DNA of 64,000 nucleotides, taken from the NCBI RefSeq assembly GCF_900249755.1, contig NZ_LT976853.1:1768575-1832574 (forward strand), given 5' to 3'. Below the pieces are notes generated by a model. That model was given only the letters and a program-made list of their open reading frames with translations. It had not been told where the DNA came from and made no database searches. Position 1 is the stretch's first letter. The number at the start of each line of letters is the position of its first letter. This DNA comes from Cupriavidus taiwanensis (GTDB taxonomy: Bacteria > Pseudomonadota > Gammaproteobacteria > Burkholderiales > Burkholderiaceae). A program made the position numbers and the translations under genes. This document shows, in pieces, positions 27,509 through 36,891 of the stretch.

Positions 27509-27632
27509 GCTCCCCTCTCCCGCTTGCGGGAGAGGGGCAGGGGGTGAGGGCAGGCGCTGGCAGACCGACACGCTGCACTTCGTCGAGACTCCCGCCCTCA
27601 CCCCAACCCTCTCCCGCAAGCGGGAGAGGGAG
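27509..27632. repeat. Dispersed palindromic repeat family 1, copy B
   Basis: Arms at 27509-27550 (GCTCCCCTCTCCCGCTTGCG onward) and 27595-27632 in inverted order, separated by 44 bases. It sits inside the beta-oxidation transcript, between the thiolase stop and the acyl-CoA dehydrogenase start, where two strong hairpins would form in the mRNA. Confidence 0.9.
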
Positions 27633-27722
27633 CACCCATAGGGTGATTCAAAACCCCGGCGGCTCGCACCAGAAGACAAAAGAACTCGCGGCACGCCACG
27701 CAGTGCGCCGCATGGAGACACC

Positions 27723-29585
27723 ATGTCGATGATCCTTTCCCGCCGCGACCTGAACTTCATCCTGTATGAATGGCTCAAGGTCGACGAGCTGACCCGCATC
27801 CCGCGCTACGCCGACCACTCGCGCGAGACCTTCGATGCCGCGCTGGATACCTGCGAGAAGATCGCCACCGACCTGTTCGCGCCGCACAACAAGAAGAACG
27901 ACCAGCACGAACCCGAATTCGACGGCGAGACCGTCAGCATCATCCCCGAGGTCAGCACCGCGCTGAAGGCGTTCTGCGACGCCGGCCTGATGGCCGCGGG
28001 GCAGAACTACGAGCTGGGCGGCATGCAGCTGCCGGTGGTGGTGGAAAAAGCCGGCTTCGCCTACTTCAAGGGCGCCAACGTCGGCACCAGTTCCTACCCG
28101 TTCCTGACCATCGGCAACGCCAACCTGCTGCTCACGCACGGCACGCCGGCGCAGGTCGAGACCTTCGTCAAGCCGGAGATGGCAGGGCGCTTCTTCGGCA
28201 CCATGTGCCTGTCGGAGCCGCAGGCGGGCTCGTCGCTGTCGGACATCACCACGCGCGCCGAATATGAGGGCGAATCGCCGCTGGGCGCGCAGTACCGGCT
28301 GCGCGGCAACAAGATGTGGATTTCCGCCGGCGAGCACGAGCTGTCGGAGAACATCGTCCACCTGGTGCTGGCCAAGATCCCCGGCCCGGACGGCAAGCTG
28401 ATCCCGGGCGTGAAGGGTATCTCGCTGTTTATCGTGCCGAAGTACCTGGTCAACGCGGACGGGTCGCTCGGCGAGCACAACGACGTGGTGCTGGCCGGCC
28501 TGAACCACAAGATGGGCTACCGCGGCACCACGAATTGCCTGCTGAACTTCGGCGAGGGCATGAAATACCAGCCGGGCGGCAAGGCCGGCGCGATCGGCTA
28601 CCTGGTGGGCGAGCCGCACAAGGGCCTGGCCTGCATGTTCCACATGATGAATGAGGCGCGCATCGGCGTGGGCCTGGGCGCGGTGATGCTGGGCTACACC
28701 GGCTACCTGCACGCGCTGGACTATGCGCGCAACCGCCCGCAAGGCCGCCCGGTCGGCCCCGGTGGCAAGGACGCCGCCAGCCCGCAGGTGAAGCTGGTCG
28801 AGCACGCCGATATCCGCCGCATGCTGCTGGCGCAGAAGAGCTATGTCGAGGGCGGCCTGGCGCTGAACCTGTACTGCGCGCGGCTGGTCGACGAGGAAGA
28901 GGCCGCTGCCGCCGCCGGCGACGACGCAGCGCATGCGCGGCTGGCGCTGCTGCTCGATATCCTGACGCCGATCGCCAAGAGCTGGCCGTCGCAATGGTGC
29001 CTCGAGGCCAACAACCTGGCCATACAGGTGCATGGCGGCTACGGCTATACGCGCGAGTACAACGTCGAGCAGTTCTACCGCGACAACCGGCTGAACCCGA
29101 TCCACGAAGGCACGCACGGCATCCAGGGACTGGACCTGCTGGGCCGCAAGGTGGTGATGAAGGACGGCGCCGCGTTCAAGCTGCTGGGCGAGCGCGTGCA
29201 GGCCACCATCGGCCGCGCGCTGGCCGCCGACGATGCCGGACTGGCGCAGCAGGGACATGCGCTGGGCGCGGCCGCCAGGCGCCTGGCCGAAGTCACGCAG
29301 GCGCTGTGGAGCGCGGGCGATGCCAGCGTGACGCTGGCCAACGCGTCGGTCTACCTCGAAGCCTTCGGCCATGTGGTGGTGGCGTGGATCTGGCTGGAGC
29401 AGGCGCTGCTGGCGCAAGCCGCGCTGGCACGGGCCAGCGGCCAGGAAGACCAGGACTTCTATCGCGGCAAGCTGGCCGCGGCGGCGTACTTCTTCCGCTT
29501 CGAGCTGCCGAAGGTCGGCCCGCAATTCGACCTGCTGGCCTCGCTCGACCGCACCACGCTGGACATGCAGGACGCCTGGTTCTGA
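27723..29585 (+). CDS. Acyl-CoA dehydrogenase, long form
   Basis: 620 residues, the large FadE-like class with an N-terminal extension and an extra C-terminal domain. It oxidises acyl-CoA to trans-2-enoyl-CoA with FAD. Domains: N-terminal helical region (1-160), middle beta domain around CLSEPQAGSSLSDITTRAEY and 'NKMWISAGEHEL' (about 160-280), and a C-terminal helical domain with NEARIGVGLGAVMLGYTGYL and QVHGGYGYTREYNVEQFYRD. Residues 480-620 form the acyl-CoA dehydrogenase C-terminal domain. GGAG precedes the ATG. Electrons would go to an ETF not encoded here. It lies in the same direction as the thiolase, with repeat copy B between them. Confidence 0.95.
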   Translation: MSMILSRRDLNFILYEWLKVDELTRIPRYADHSRETFDAALDTCEKIATDLFAPHNKKNDQHEPEFDGETVSIIPEVSTALKAFCDAGLMAAGQNYELGGMQLPVVVEKAGFAYFKGANVGTSSYPFLTIGNANLLLTHGTPAQVETFVKPEMAGRFFGTMCLSEPQAGSSLSDITTRAEYEGESPLGAQYRLRGNKMWISAGEHELSENIVHLVLAKIPGPDGKLIPGVKGISLFIVPKYLVNADGSLGEHNDVVLAGLNHKMGYRGTTNCLLNFGEGMKYQPGGKAGAIGYLVGEPHKGLACMFHMMNEARIGVGLGAVMLGYTGYLHALDYARNRPQGRPVGPGGKDAASPQVKLVEHADIRRMLLAQKSYVEGGLALNLYCARLVDEEEAAAAAGDDAAHARLALLLDILTPIAKSWPSQWCLEANNLAIQVHGGYGYTREYNVEQFYRDNRLNPIHEGTHGIQGLDLLGRKVVMKDGAAFKLLGERVQATIGRALAADDAGLAQQGHALGAAARRLAEVTQALWSAGDASVTLANASVYLEAFGHVVVAWIWLEQALLAQAALARASGQEDQDFYRGKLAAAAYFFRFELPKVGPQFDLLASLDRTTLDMQDAWF

Positions 29586-29628
29586 GCGCCTGCCACATCA
29601 TTCGAAAGACAACCAGGGAAAAGACAAT

Positions 29629-30411
29629 ATGCGCACCATCCAGCAACTGTTTGACCTGAAGGGCAAGACCGCGCTGATCACCGGCGGCTCGCGCGGGCTT
29701 GGCCTGCAGATTGCCGAGGCGCTGGGCGAGCAGGGCGCGCGCCTGGTCTTGTCGGCGCGCAAGGCCGATGAACTGCAGGCGGCGCAGGCGCACCTGAAGT
29801 CGCTCGGCATCGAGGCCGACTGGATCGCCGCCGACGGCTCGCAGGAAGCCGAGATCGCGCGGCTGGCCGACGAGGCCATCGCTAAGCTGGGCCACGTCGA
29901 CATCCTGGTCAACAATGCCGGCGCCACCTGGGGTGCGCCCGCGGAAGACCATCCGGTGGAAGCGTGGGACAAGGTGATGAACCTGAATATCCGCGGGCTG
30001 TTCCTGCTGAGCCAGCGCATCGGCAAGCTGTCGATGATTCCACGCCGCCATGGCCGCATCATCAACGTGGCGTCGATCGCGGGCCTGGCCGGCAACCCGC
30101 CGGGCACCATGGAGACCATTGCCTACAACACCTCCAAGGGCGCGGTGGTCAACTTCACGCGCACGCTGGCGGCGGAGTGGGGCGAGCACAACATCACGGT
30201 CAACGCACTGGCGCCGGGCTTCTTCCCGTCGAAGATGACCAAGGGCTCGCTCGAGCGCATGGGCGTCGAGGCCATGTGCGCGGGCGTGCCGCTGCACCGC
30301 CTGGGCGACGACGAAGACCTGAAGGGCGCCGCGCTGCTGTTTGCCAGCGATGCCGGCAAGCACATCACCGGGCAGATCCTGGCGGTGGACGGCGGCGTCA
30401 GCGCGGTCTGA
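29629..30411 (+). CDS. SDR family oxidoreductase
   Basis: 260 residues, a classical short-chain dehydrogenase. Cofactor motif TGGSRGLGLQIAEALG (about 18-33), NNAG at 'LVNNAGATWG', catalytic Ser in INVASIAGLAG, and Tyr/Lys in AYNTSKGAVVNFTRTLAAEW. Arg after the Gly motif and 'SARKADEL' favour NADP(H), but this is weak evidence. Starts 43 bases after the acyl-CoA dehydrogenase, so it is probably co-transcribed and could reduce or oxidise a hydroxyacyl or ketoacyl intermediate. Confidence 0.9.
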   Translation: MRTIQQLFDLKGKTALITGGSRGLGLQIAEALGEQGARLVLSARKADELQAAQAHLKSLGIEADWIAADGSQEAEIARLADEAIAKLGHVDILVNNAGATWGAPAEDHPVEAWDKVMNLNIRGLFLLSQRIGKLSMIPRRHGRIINVASIAGLAGNPPGTMETIAYNTSKGAVVNFTRTLAAEWGEHNITVNALAPGFFPSKMTKGSLERMGVEAMCAGVPLHRLGDDEDLKGAALLFASDAGKHITGQILAVDGGVSAV

Positions 30412-30531
30412 CGCAGGCCAGGCGGCACTGCGTTGCGTGCCGCTTGGCGCAACGCCGGATTGCCTGCAAACTTGGGGCCGGCGCGAGGCCCGCAGCCTCG
30501 CGGGCATCTTATCTTCAGACTTGCATCGCAT

Positions 30532-30969
30532 ATGAACCAGTTCAAAGGCCCCCTGACTCACATCCCATTCCTTGCCGATCTTGGCGTGACCTGCACCTTC
30601 GCCGAGGGCGGGCGCGCCGAGATCGCGCTGCCGATCGAGAAGCGCCACCAGAACAGCTGGGACATGGCGCACGGCGGCGTGATCATGACGCTGCTCGACG
30701 TGGCCATGGCGGTGGCCGGCCGCAGCAGCGACGCCGACGGGCGCGGCGTGGTCACGATCGAAATGAAGACCAGCTTCATGGCACCGGGCCGCGGCCACCT
30801 GACCGCGCGCGGCACCACCGTGCACCGCACCACCACCATGGTGTTCTGCGAAGGCGAGATCGTCGACGCCGACGGCAAGACCGTGGCGCGCGGCTCGGGT
30901 ACCTTCAAGTACATCCGGCGCATGCCGCCGCAGCGCCCGGGTGAAGCCGATACCGGCGCCGACGGCTGA
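30532..30969 (+). CDS. PaaI-like acyl-CoA thioesterase
   Basis: 145 residues, single hot-dog fold. The core helix motif appears as NSWDMAHGGVIMTLLDVAMA, where the family has HGG followed by an acidic residue (Asp in LLDVA). The C-terminal strands follow in VTIEMKTSFMAPGRG. It hydrolyses acyl-CoA esters and can release CoA when beta-oxidation intermediates pile up. No strong ribosome site precedes the ATG. It is in line with the SDR gene, 120 bases downstream. Confidence 0.88.
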   Translation: MNQFKGPLTHIPFLADLGVTCTFAEGGRAEIALPIEKRHQNSWDMAHGGVIMTLLDVAMAVAGRSSDADGRGVVTIEMKTSFMAPGRGHLTARGTTVHRTTTMVFCEGEIVDADGKTVARGSGTFKYIRRMPPQRPGEADTGADG

Positions 30970-31062
30970 GCGCCGGCGCCAGGACAGGCGGGGCGCTGCC
31001 ACGCATAGCCCCGCACCAGCAGTTTCCATGCAGTTTCCATCTCCCATTGGAAGGAACCCACC

Positions 31063-32073
31063 ATGTCCAACACGTTCAAGCGCATCGTCCTGGCCTCGCG
31101 TCCCGAAGGAGCGGTCACGCCGGCCAATTTCCGCCTGGAAGAGGTGCCCGTGCCGCAGATCACCGACGGCCAGGTGCTGGTGCGCAACCACTACCTGTCG
31201 CTCGATCCGTATATGCGCGGCCGCATGAACGACAGCAAGTCCTACGCCGCGCCGCAGCCGCTCGATGAGGTGATGATCGGCGGCACCGTCGGCGAAGTGG
31301 TGGAAAGCAAGAACAGCAAGTTCAAGCCCGGCGACAAGGTAGTCGGCATGTTCGGCTGGCAGGAGCTGGGCGTCAGCGACGGCACCGGGCTGCAGACGGT
31401 CGATACCACGCATATCCCGCTGTCGGCCTACCTCGGTTCTGTCGGCATGCCGGGCGTGACCGCGTGGTATGGGCTGAACAAGATCATCCAGCCGAAGGCG
31501 GGCAAGACCATCGCGGTCAGCGCCGCGTCGGGCGCAGTCGGCAGCGTGGTGGGGCAACTGGCCAAGCTGGCCGGCTGCCGCGCGGTCGGCTTTGCCGGCG
31601 GCAAGGAAAAGTGCGACTACGTGGTCAACGAGCTGGGCTTCGATGCCTGCATCGACTACAAGGCGGCCAGGGATCCCAAGGATCTCTATCGCATGCTCAA
31701 GGAGGCCACGCCCGACGGCATCGACGGCTATTTCGAGAACGTCGGCGGCGAGATCTTCGACGCCGTGCTGGCGCGCATGAACGCCTTCGGCCGCATCGCC
31801 ATGTGCGGCATGATCGCGGGCTATGACGGCCAGCCGCTGCCGCTGAAGAACCCGCAGCTGATCCTGGTCTCGCGCCTGACCATCGAGGGCTTTATCGTCT
31901 CCGAGCACATGGAGGTGTGGCCGCAGGCGCTGAAGGAGCTGGGCACCGCCGTCGCGCAGGGCAAGCTCAAGTTCCGCGAGAGCATCGCCGAAGGCCTGGC
32001 CAGCGCGCCGGAAGCCTTTATCGGCCTGCTCAAGGGCAAGAACTTCGGCAAGCAGCTGGTCAAGCTGGTGTAA
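31063..32073 (+). CDS. NADP-dependent MDR oxidoreductase (CurA / leukotriene dehydrogenase-like)
   Basis: 336 residues. A zinc-free medium-chain reductase with N-terminal GroES-like domain (LSLDPYMRGRMNDSKSYAAP) and Rossmann domain (VSAASGAVGSVVGQLAKLAG then CRAVGFAGGKEKCDYVV). The end region EGFIVSEHMEVWPQALKELG is typical of the CurA/PTGR family, which reduce alpha,beta-unsaturated ketones or aldehydes with NADPH. No zinc-binding Cys cluster is seen. GGAAGGA precedes the ATG. It lies 93 bases after the thioesterase in the same direction. Confidence 0.9.
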   Translation: MSNTFKRIVLASRPEGAVTPANFRLEEVPVPQITDGQVLVRNHYLSLDPYMRGRMNDSKSYAAPQPLDEVMIGGTVGEVVESKNSKFKPGDKVVGMFGWQELGVSDGTGLQTVDTTHIPLSAYLGSVGMPGVTAWYGLNKIIQPKAGKTIAVSAASGAVGSVVGQLAKLAGCRAVGFAGGKEKCDYVVNELGFDACIDYKAARDPKDLYRMLKEATPDGIDGYFENVGGEIFDAVLARMNAFGRIAMCGMIAGYDGQPLPLKNPQLILVSRLTIEGFIVSEHMEVWPQALKELGTAVAQGKLKFRESIAEGLASAPEAFIGLLKGKNFGKQLVKLV

Positions 32074-32108
32074 GTAGCGGCCATGCTGACGAGGTTTCAA
32101 TAGCCCGC

Positions 32109-32181
32109 ACGTCGTCCCCGCGAAGGCGGGGACCCAGTGACTTTCAAAGACGCTGGATTCCCGCCTGCGCGGGAATGACGA
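32109..32181. repeat. Dispersed palindromic repeat family 2, copy E
   Basis: ACGTCGTCCCCGCGAAGGCG onward, CCCAGTGACTTT, then GGATTCCCGCCTGCGCGGGAATGACG. Same layout as copy D but without the extra palindrome in the spacer. It separates the MDR gene from the aldolase-like gene. Confidence 0.87.
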
Positions 32182-32256
32182 GGTAGGGCGCGTAGTTTTT
32201 CACTCCAATAAGACGTTGCGGTCCATGGCGGACTGCTGACACAAGAGGAGACACCG

Positions 32257-33105
32257 ATGAATGCCCCGCAAGCCCCGCAAATCCAGAGCGACGACGAGAT
32301 CGGCGCCGGCCTGCCCGAAGAGGTCAAGGCCCGCTACCGCAACCTGCCGCGCCCGCCGCAGTTCGCCACCGTGGCAGAGGAGCGCCTGCACCGCAAGCAG
32401 CGCCTCGCCGCGGCCTTCCGGCTGTTTTCCAGGTTCGGTTTCGACGAAGGCGTGGCCGGCCATATCACCGCGCGCGACCCCGAATTTCCCGATACCTTCT
32501 GGGTCAATCCCTTCGGCGTGCATTTCAGCCAGGTCAGCGTTTCCAACCTGATCCGCTGCGACCACCACGGCGACGTGGTCGAGGGCGACTACCCGGTCAA
32601 TGCCGCGGCCTTCGCCATCCATTCGCGCGTGCACCAGACCCGCCACGACGCGGTGGCCGCCGCGCATTCGCACAGCACTTATGGCCGCGCGTGGTCGACG
32701 CTGGGCCGGCCGCTCGACCCGCTGACGCAGGACGTGTGCGCGTTCTACAACGACCATGCGGTCTATGACGATTTCGGCGGCGTGGTGGTGGAACTGGACG
32801 AAGGCCAGCGCATCGCCAACGCGCTCGGGCAGAACAAGGCCGCGATCCTGCAGAACCATGGCCTGCTGACGGTCGGCAAGACCGTCGACGAAGCGGCGTG
32901 GTGGTTCATCACCATGGAGCGCTCGTGCCAGGTGCAACTGCTGGCCGAAGCCGCCGCGGCGCGCACGCAGGCGCCGCTGAAGCGGATTGCCGACGCCGCC
33001 GCGCGCCAGGCCTATTCCATCGTCGGCACGGCGCAGGCGGGCTGGTTCCAGTTCCAGCCGCTCTATGCGCGCATCGTCAAGGAACAGCCTGACCTGCTGG
33101 ACTGA
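32257..33105 (+). CDS. Class II aldolase/adducin family protein
   Basis: 282 residues. The zinc-binding histidines of the family are seen in AAAHSHSTYGRAWSTLGRPL (HxH) and QNHGLLTVGKTVDEAAWWF (NHG). An N-terminal ~40-residue extension precedes the core 'LAAAFRLFSRFGFDEGVAGHITARD', which is typical of the adducin-like subgroup. Members are aldolases, epimerases or decarboxylases of phosphorylated sugars, but many have no known substrate. AGGAG precedes the ATG. It is followed by an SDR and an epoxide-hydrolase-like gene in the same direction; this trio may form one degradation unit. Confidence 0.9.
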   Translation: MNAPQAPQIQSDDEIGAGLPEEVKARYRNLPRPPQFATVAEERLHRKQRLAAAFRLFSRFGFDEGVAGHITARDPEFPDTFWVNPFGVHFSQVSVSNLIRCDHHGDVVEGDYPVNAAAFAIHSRVHQTRHDAVAAAHSHSTYGRAWSTLGRPLDPLTQDVCAFYNDHAVYDDFGGVVVELDEGQRIANALGQNKAAILQNHGLLTVGKTVDEAAWWFITMERSCQVQLLAEAAAARTQAPLKRIADAAARQAYSIVGTAQAGWFQFQPLYARIVKEQPDLLD

Positions 33106-33165
33106 ACCACAGGGCCGCCGCGCGGCCGGCATCCCCCATTCGATTCACGCGACAGGACAGACGAC

Positions 33166-34068
33166 ATGAAGGATTTCTCCAACAAGGTGGCTGTCATTAC
33201 CGGCGGCGCCTCGGGCTTCGGCAAGGAATTTGCCCGCATCGCGGCGGACCTCGGCATGAAGCTGGTGCTGGCCGACGTGCAGGAAGACGCGCTGGACGCG
33301 ACCGTCGCCGAATTCCAGGCGCGCAACGTGCCGGTGATCGGCCTGCGCACCGACGTCTCGCGCGCCGAGCAGGTGCAGGCGCTGGCTGATGCCGCCATCG
33401 AGGCCTTCGGCCAGGTCAACCTGCTGTTCAACAATGCCGGCGTCGGTGCCGGCGGCCTGGTCTGGGAAAACTCGGTGCAGGACTGGGAATGGGTGATGGG
33501 CGTCAACCTGTACGGCGTGGTGCACGGCGTGCGCATCTTCACGCCGCTGATGCTCGCCGCCGCGGAGCAAGACCCGGCGTTCCAGGGGCATATCGTCAAC
33601 ACCGCGTCGATGGCGGGCTTGCTGAATCCGCCGGCGATGGGCGTGTACAACGTGTCCAAGCATGCGGTGGTGGCGCTGTCGGAAACGCTGTACCAGGACC
33701 TGGGGCTGGTGACGCAGCAGGTGCGCTGCTCGGTGCTGTGCCCGTACTTCGTGCCGACCGGCATCAGCCAGTCGCAGCGCAACCGGCCCGCGGATCTCGC
33801 CAACCAGGCGCCGCCGACGCGCTCGCAGCTGGTGTCGCAGGCCTTGTCTGACAAGGCCGTCGGCTCCGGCAAGGTGACCGCGGCCGAGGTCGCGCAGCTG
33901 ACCTTCGATGCCATCCGCGACGACAGCTTCTATATTTATTCCCACCCCCAGGCGCTCGCCCCCGTGCGCCAGCGCTTCGAGGAAATCGTCGGGCAGCGCA
34001 ATCCCGGCGCTGCCTTTGCCGACAAGCCCGAGGTCCGCGCGACCCTGGTTGCCGCGCTGCGCGGCTGA
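33166..34068 (+). CDS. SDR family oxidoreductase
   Basis: 300 residues. Cofactor motif TGGASGFGKEFARIAADLG (about 12-30), Asp after the second strand (VLADVQEDAL) favouring NAD(H), NNAG in LLFNNAGVGAGGLVWENS, Ser in VNTASMAGLLNPP, and Tyr/Lys in GVYNVSKHAVVALSETLYQD. AGGA precedes the ATG. A C-terminal extension of about 40 residues (IVGQRNPGAAFADKPEVRAT) is beyond the core fold. Placed between a class II aldolase-like gene and an epoxide-hydrolase-like gene, same direction. Confidence 0.9.
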   Translation: MKDFSNKVAVITGGASGFGKEFARIAADLGMKLVLADVQEDALDATVAEFQARNVPVIGLRTDVSRAEQVQALADAAIEAFGQVNLLFNNAGVGAGGLVWENSVQDWEWVMGVNLYGVVHGVRIFTPLMLAAAEQDPAFQGHIVNTASMAGLLNPPAMGVYNVSKHAVVALSETLYQDLGLVTQQVRCSVLCPYFVPTGISQSQRNRPADLANQAPPTRSQLVSQALSDKAVGSGKVTAAEVAQLTFDAIRDDSFYIYSHPQALAPVRQRFEEIVGQRNPGAAFADKPEVRATLVAALRG

Positions 34069-34133
34069 GCTGACGTTCGCCAGCCTCGCTTGCCAACCCG
34101 GCCAGCACCACGCCACCACGAGGAGGACCGCAT

Positions 34134-35081
34134 ATGGAGAACCACATGGCAGCCCCCGCCGCCTTGATCCGCCACCTGCAGTACGCCACGCTGCCCAACG
34201 GCACCCGGCTGCACTACGCCAGCGCGGGCGAGCGCGGCAAGCCGCTGATGCTGTTCGTGCACGGCTTTCCGGAATTCTGGTTCGAATGGGAGGCGCAGCT
34301 GGCCGAGTTCGGCCGCACGCATTTCGCCGTGGCGCCGGACCTGCGCGGCTTCAACCTGTCGAGCAAGCCCGGCGACGTAGCCGCCTACCGGCCGCGCCAT
34401 ATCGTCGAAGACCTGGTGCAGCTGGTCGGTGCGCTGGGCTATGACCAGGCCGTGGTGGTGGCGCACGACTGGGGCGGGGCGATCTGCTGGAACCTGGCGA
34501 TCCAGTTCCCGCAGCTGGTGCGCCAGCTGGTCATCGTCAATTCGCCGCACCCCTACCTGTTCGCGCGCGCGCTGGCCACCGATCCGGCGCAGCAGGCCGC
34601 GTCGGCCTACATGAACTGGCTGCGCAAGCCGGGTTCGGAACAGGCGCTGGCGGCCAACGACTTTGCGCTGCTGGACCGGATGCTGTCCGACGACGACGGC
34701 AAGCCAGCGGCGTGGTACACGGCCGAGACCCGCGCCAGGTACCACGCGGCGTGGTCGCAGCCGGGCGAAGGCAAGGACGCCGCCGTGCATCCGCTTACCG
34801 GCGGGGTCAACTTCTACCGCGCCTCGCCGATGCATCCGCCGGGCGAGGGCGAGCCGCCGCCCGATATTTCCCGGCTGGACCCGGCCGCGTTCATGGTCAG
34901 GGTGCCGACGCTGGTGATCTGGGGCGAGCGCGACCGCGCGCTGCCCAAGTCGCTGGTCGACGGCCTGGCCGATTTCGTGCCGGACCTGCGGCTGGAACGC
35001 ATTCCCGAGGGCAGCCACTGGGTCATCCACGAACAGCCCGAACGGATCAACCAGCTGATCCGCAGCGCACTGCCGGCGTGA
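34134..35081 (+). CDS. Alpha/beta hydrolase, epoxide hydrolase-like
   Basis: 315 residues. The nucleophile is an aspartate (Asp112 in VVVAHDWGGAICWNLA), with HGFPEFWFEWEAQ as the oxyanion motif. Both fit soluble epoxide hydrolases and related dehalogenases rather than esterases. Acid WGERDRALP and base His in IPEGSHWVIHEQPERINQLI complete the triad. A lid region (about 150-230) contains Tyr and Trp residues. A second ATG four codons in (34146) is an alternative start; GAGGAGG is upstream of the first. It ends the rightward block and meets the macrodomain gene tail to tail. Confidence 0.88.
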   Translation: MENHMAAPAALIRHLQYATLPNGTRLHYASAGERGKPLMLFVHGFPEFWFEWEAQLAEFGRTHFAVAPDLRGFNLSSKPGDVAAYRPRHIVEDLVQLVGALGYDQAVVVAHDWGGAICWNLAIQFPQLVRQLVIVNSPHPYLFARALATDPAQQAASAYMNWLRKPGSEQALAANDFALLDRMLSDDDGKPAAWYTAETRARYHAAWSQPGEGKDAAVHPLTGGVNFYRASPMHPPGEGEPPPDISRLDPAAFMVRVPTLVIWGERDRALPKSLVDGLADFVPDLRLERIPEGSHWVIHEQPERINQLIRSALPA

Positions 35082-35132
35082 GGAACGCGGGCAGCGCGGC
35101 TGGGGAGGGTGCCGCGCGCGGCGCGGGCGTGG

Positions 35133-35654
35133 TCAGCTCAGCCGCTCGCGGTACAGCCGGTAGTTCTCGTCGTCGAAGCAGACGAAGGTAACCTGCTCGA
35201 TCCCCGGCGCCGCGGCCAGCGCCTCGCGCACCGCGGCGATGGCGATATCCGCCGCGCGCTCGCGCGGAAAGCCATAGATGCCGGTGCTGATATTCGGGAA
35301 GGCCACCGTGCGCAGGTGGTGCTGCGCCGCCAGCCGGATGCTGTTGCGGTAGGCATTGGCGAGCTGCTCGTCTTCGCCCTGGGCGCCGCCTTGCCAGACC
35401 GGCCCGACCGCGTGGATCACGTAGGGCGCCGGCAGCCTGCCGCCGGTGGTCAGCACCGCCTCGCCGGTGGGGCAGCCGCCCTGCGCGTCGCGGATCGCGC
35501 GGCAGGCCTCCTTGATCGCGGGGCCGCCGGCCCCGTGGATGGCGCCGTCGACGCCGCCGCCGCCAAGCAGGCCGCTGTTGGCCGCATTGACGATGGCGTC
35601 GACTTCCATCCGGGTGATGTCGCCATGGACTACCTGCAAGTGCTCGCCGCTCAT
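35133..35654 (-). CDS. Macrodomain O-acetyl-ADP-ribose deacetylase
   Basis: 173 residues from the ATG at 35654 (GGAG upstream), single macrodomain. ADP-ribose binding motifs: [20 protein letters not shown] with the Asp-Ile pair, [14 protein letters not shown], and [20 protein letters not shown]. This is the MacroD/YmdB type, which hydrolyses O-acetyl-ADP-ribose or mono-ADP-ribosyl esters. It follows the iron alcohol dehydrogenase on the same strand, 88 bases away. Confidence 0.93.
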   Translation of the reverse strand: MSGEHLQVVHGDITRMEVDAIVNAANSGLLGGGGVDGAIHGAGGPAIKEACRAIRDAQGGCPTGEAVLTTGGRLPAPYVIHAVGPVWQGGAQGEDEQLANAYRNSIRLAAQHHLRTVAFPNISTGIYGFPRERAADIAIAAVREALAAAPGIEQVTFVCFDDENYRLYRERLS

Positions 35655-35742
35655 GGTGTCTCCTGCGCTGTGGAGGGAGGGCCGCCGGACCGCCGCCTGG
35701 ACGGCCGGACCGGCGGGAAGCCGCTGGGTGCTACGCGGTGTG

Positions 35743-36891
35743 CTACATGGACTGCTCAAGCATACGCCGATAATCCGCGGCGCTGGCTGCTTTCGGGTTG
35801 GTCTTGTGGCAGTGGTCGAGCATTGCGCCGGCGATCACCTTGTCGAACATGGCTTCGGTGACACCCATCTGGCGCAGCCCGGTGGGCAGGCCCAGGCGCG
35901 CGGTCATGTCGTGCACGGCCTGCGCAAGGTCGGCGCCGTCGGGCAGGTGCATGGCGCGGCGCAGGCGCGCGTAGCGGTCGTCGCGCACCACGGTGGGCGC
36001 GTCGGCGTTGAAGCGCAGCACCGCCGGCATCACCACCGCGTTGAGCGTGCCGTGGTGCAGGCCGGTGCGGCCGTCGATCTTCAGCCCGCCCAGCGGGTGC
36101 GACAGCGAATGCACGCAGCCCAGCCCCTTCTGGAACGCCATCGCGCCCTGCATCGACGCGCTCATCATGTTCAGGCGCGCGTCGCGGTCGCGGCCGTCGC
36201 GGGTGGCGCGCTCGATATGGGCCCAGCCGCGCTCCAGGCCGTCGAGCGCGATGCCGTCGGCGGGCGGGTTGAAGGCGGGCGCCAGGAAGGTTTCGATGCA
36301 GTGGGCGATGGCGTCCATGCCGGTGGCGGCGGTCAGCCCGGCGGGCAGGCCCAGCGTCAGTTCGGGGTCGCACACCGCAGACTTGGGCAGCAGGTGCCAG
36401 GAGTGGAAGCCCAGCTTGCGGCCGTCGTCCAGGATGATGATGGCGCCGCGCGCGACCTCGCTGCCGGTGCCGGAGGTGGTCGGCACCGCGATCAGCGGCG
36501 CGGCCTGGTCGGTGATCCTGCCGCTGCCGCCCTCGATGGTGGCATAGCTGGTCAGCTCGCCCTCGTGCGTGGCCAGGATGGCGATGCCCTTGGCCAGGTC
36601 GATCGACGAGCCGCCGCCCACCGCCACCAGGCCGTCGCAGCCTTGCTCGCGATACTGCGCGGCGGCCTTGCGCACCATGGCCTCGGTCGGGTTCGACGGG
36701 GTCTCATCGAACACCGCCACCGGCAGGCCCTGCATCGCGTCGATGGCGCGCTGCGCCACGCCGGCCGCGACCACGCCCTGGTCGGTCACCAGCAGCGGCC
36801 GGCGGATGCCGATGCGCTCGCATTCCGACTTCAGCACGCTGACCGCGCCGAAGTCCAGGTGGATGTGGGTCAGATAGTAGATGAACGCCAT
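35743..36891 (-). CDS. Iron-containing alcohol dehydrogenase
   Basis: 382 residues from [20 protein letters not shown] (GGAGA upstream). Group III metal-dependent dehydrogenase: nucleotide motif [20 protein letters not shown], '[20 protein letters not shown]', then the metal-binding region with [20 protein letters not shown] and [11 protein letters not shown]. Fe2+ or Zn2+ is held by Asp and three His. Reaction is NAD(P)-dependent oxidation of a small alcohol or reduction of an aldehyde; the substrate is unknown. It is divergent from the HSL-type esterase. Confidence 0.92.
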   Translation of the reverse strand: MAFIYYLTHIHLDFGAVSVLKSECERIGIRRPLLVTDQGVVAAGVAQRAIDAMQGLPVAVFDETPSNPTEAMVRKAAAQYREQGCDGLVAVGGGSSIDLAKGIAILATHEGELTSYATIEGGSGRITDQAAPLIAVPTTSGTGSEVARGAIIILDDGRKLGFHSWHLLPKSAVCDPELTLGLPAGLTAATGMDAIAHCIETFLAPAFNPPADGIALDGLERGWAHIERATRDGRDRDARLNMMSASMQGAMAFQKGLGCVHSLSHPLGGLKIDGRTGLHHGTLNAVVMPAVLRFNADAPTVVRDDRYARLRRAMHLPDGADLAQAVHDMTARLGLPTGLRQMGVTEAMFDKVIAGAMLDHCHKTNPKAASAADYRRMLEQSM

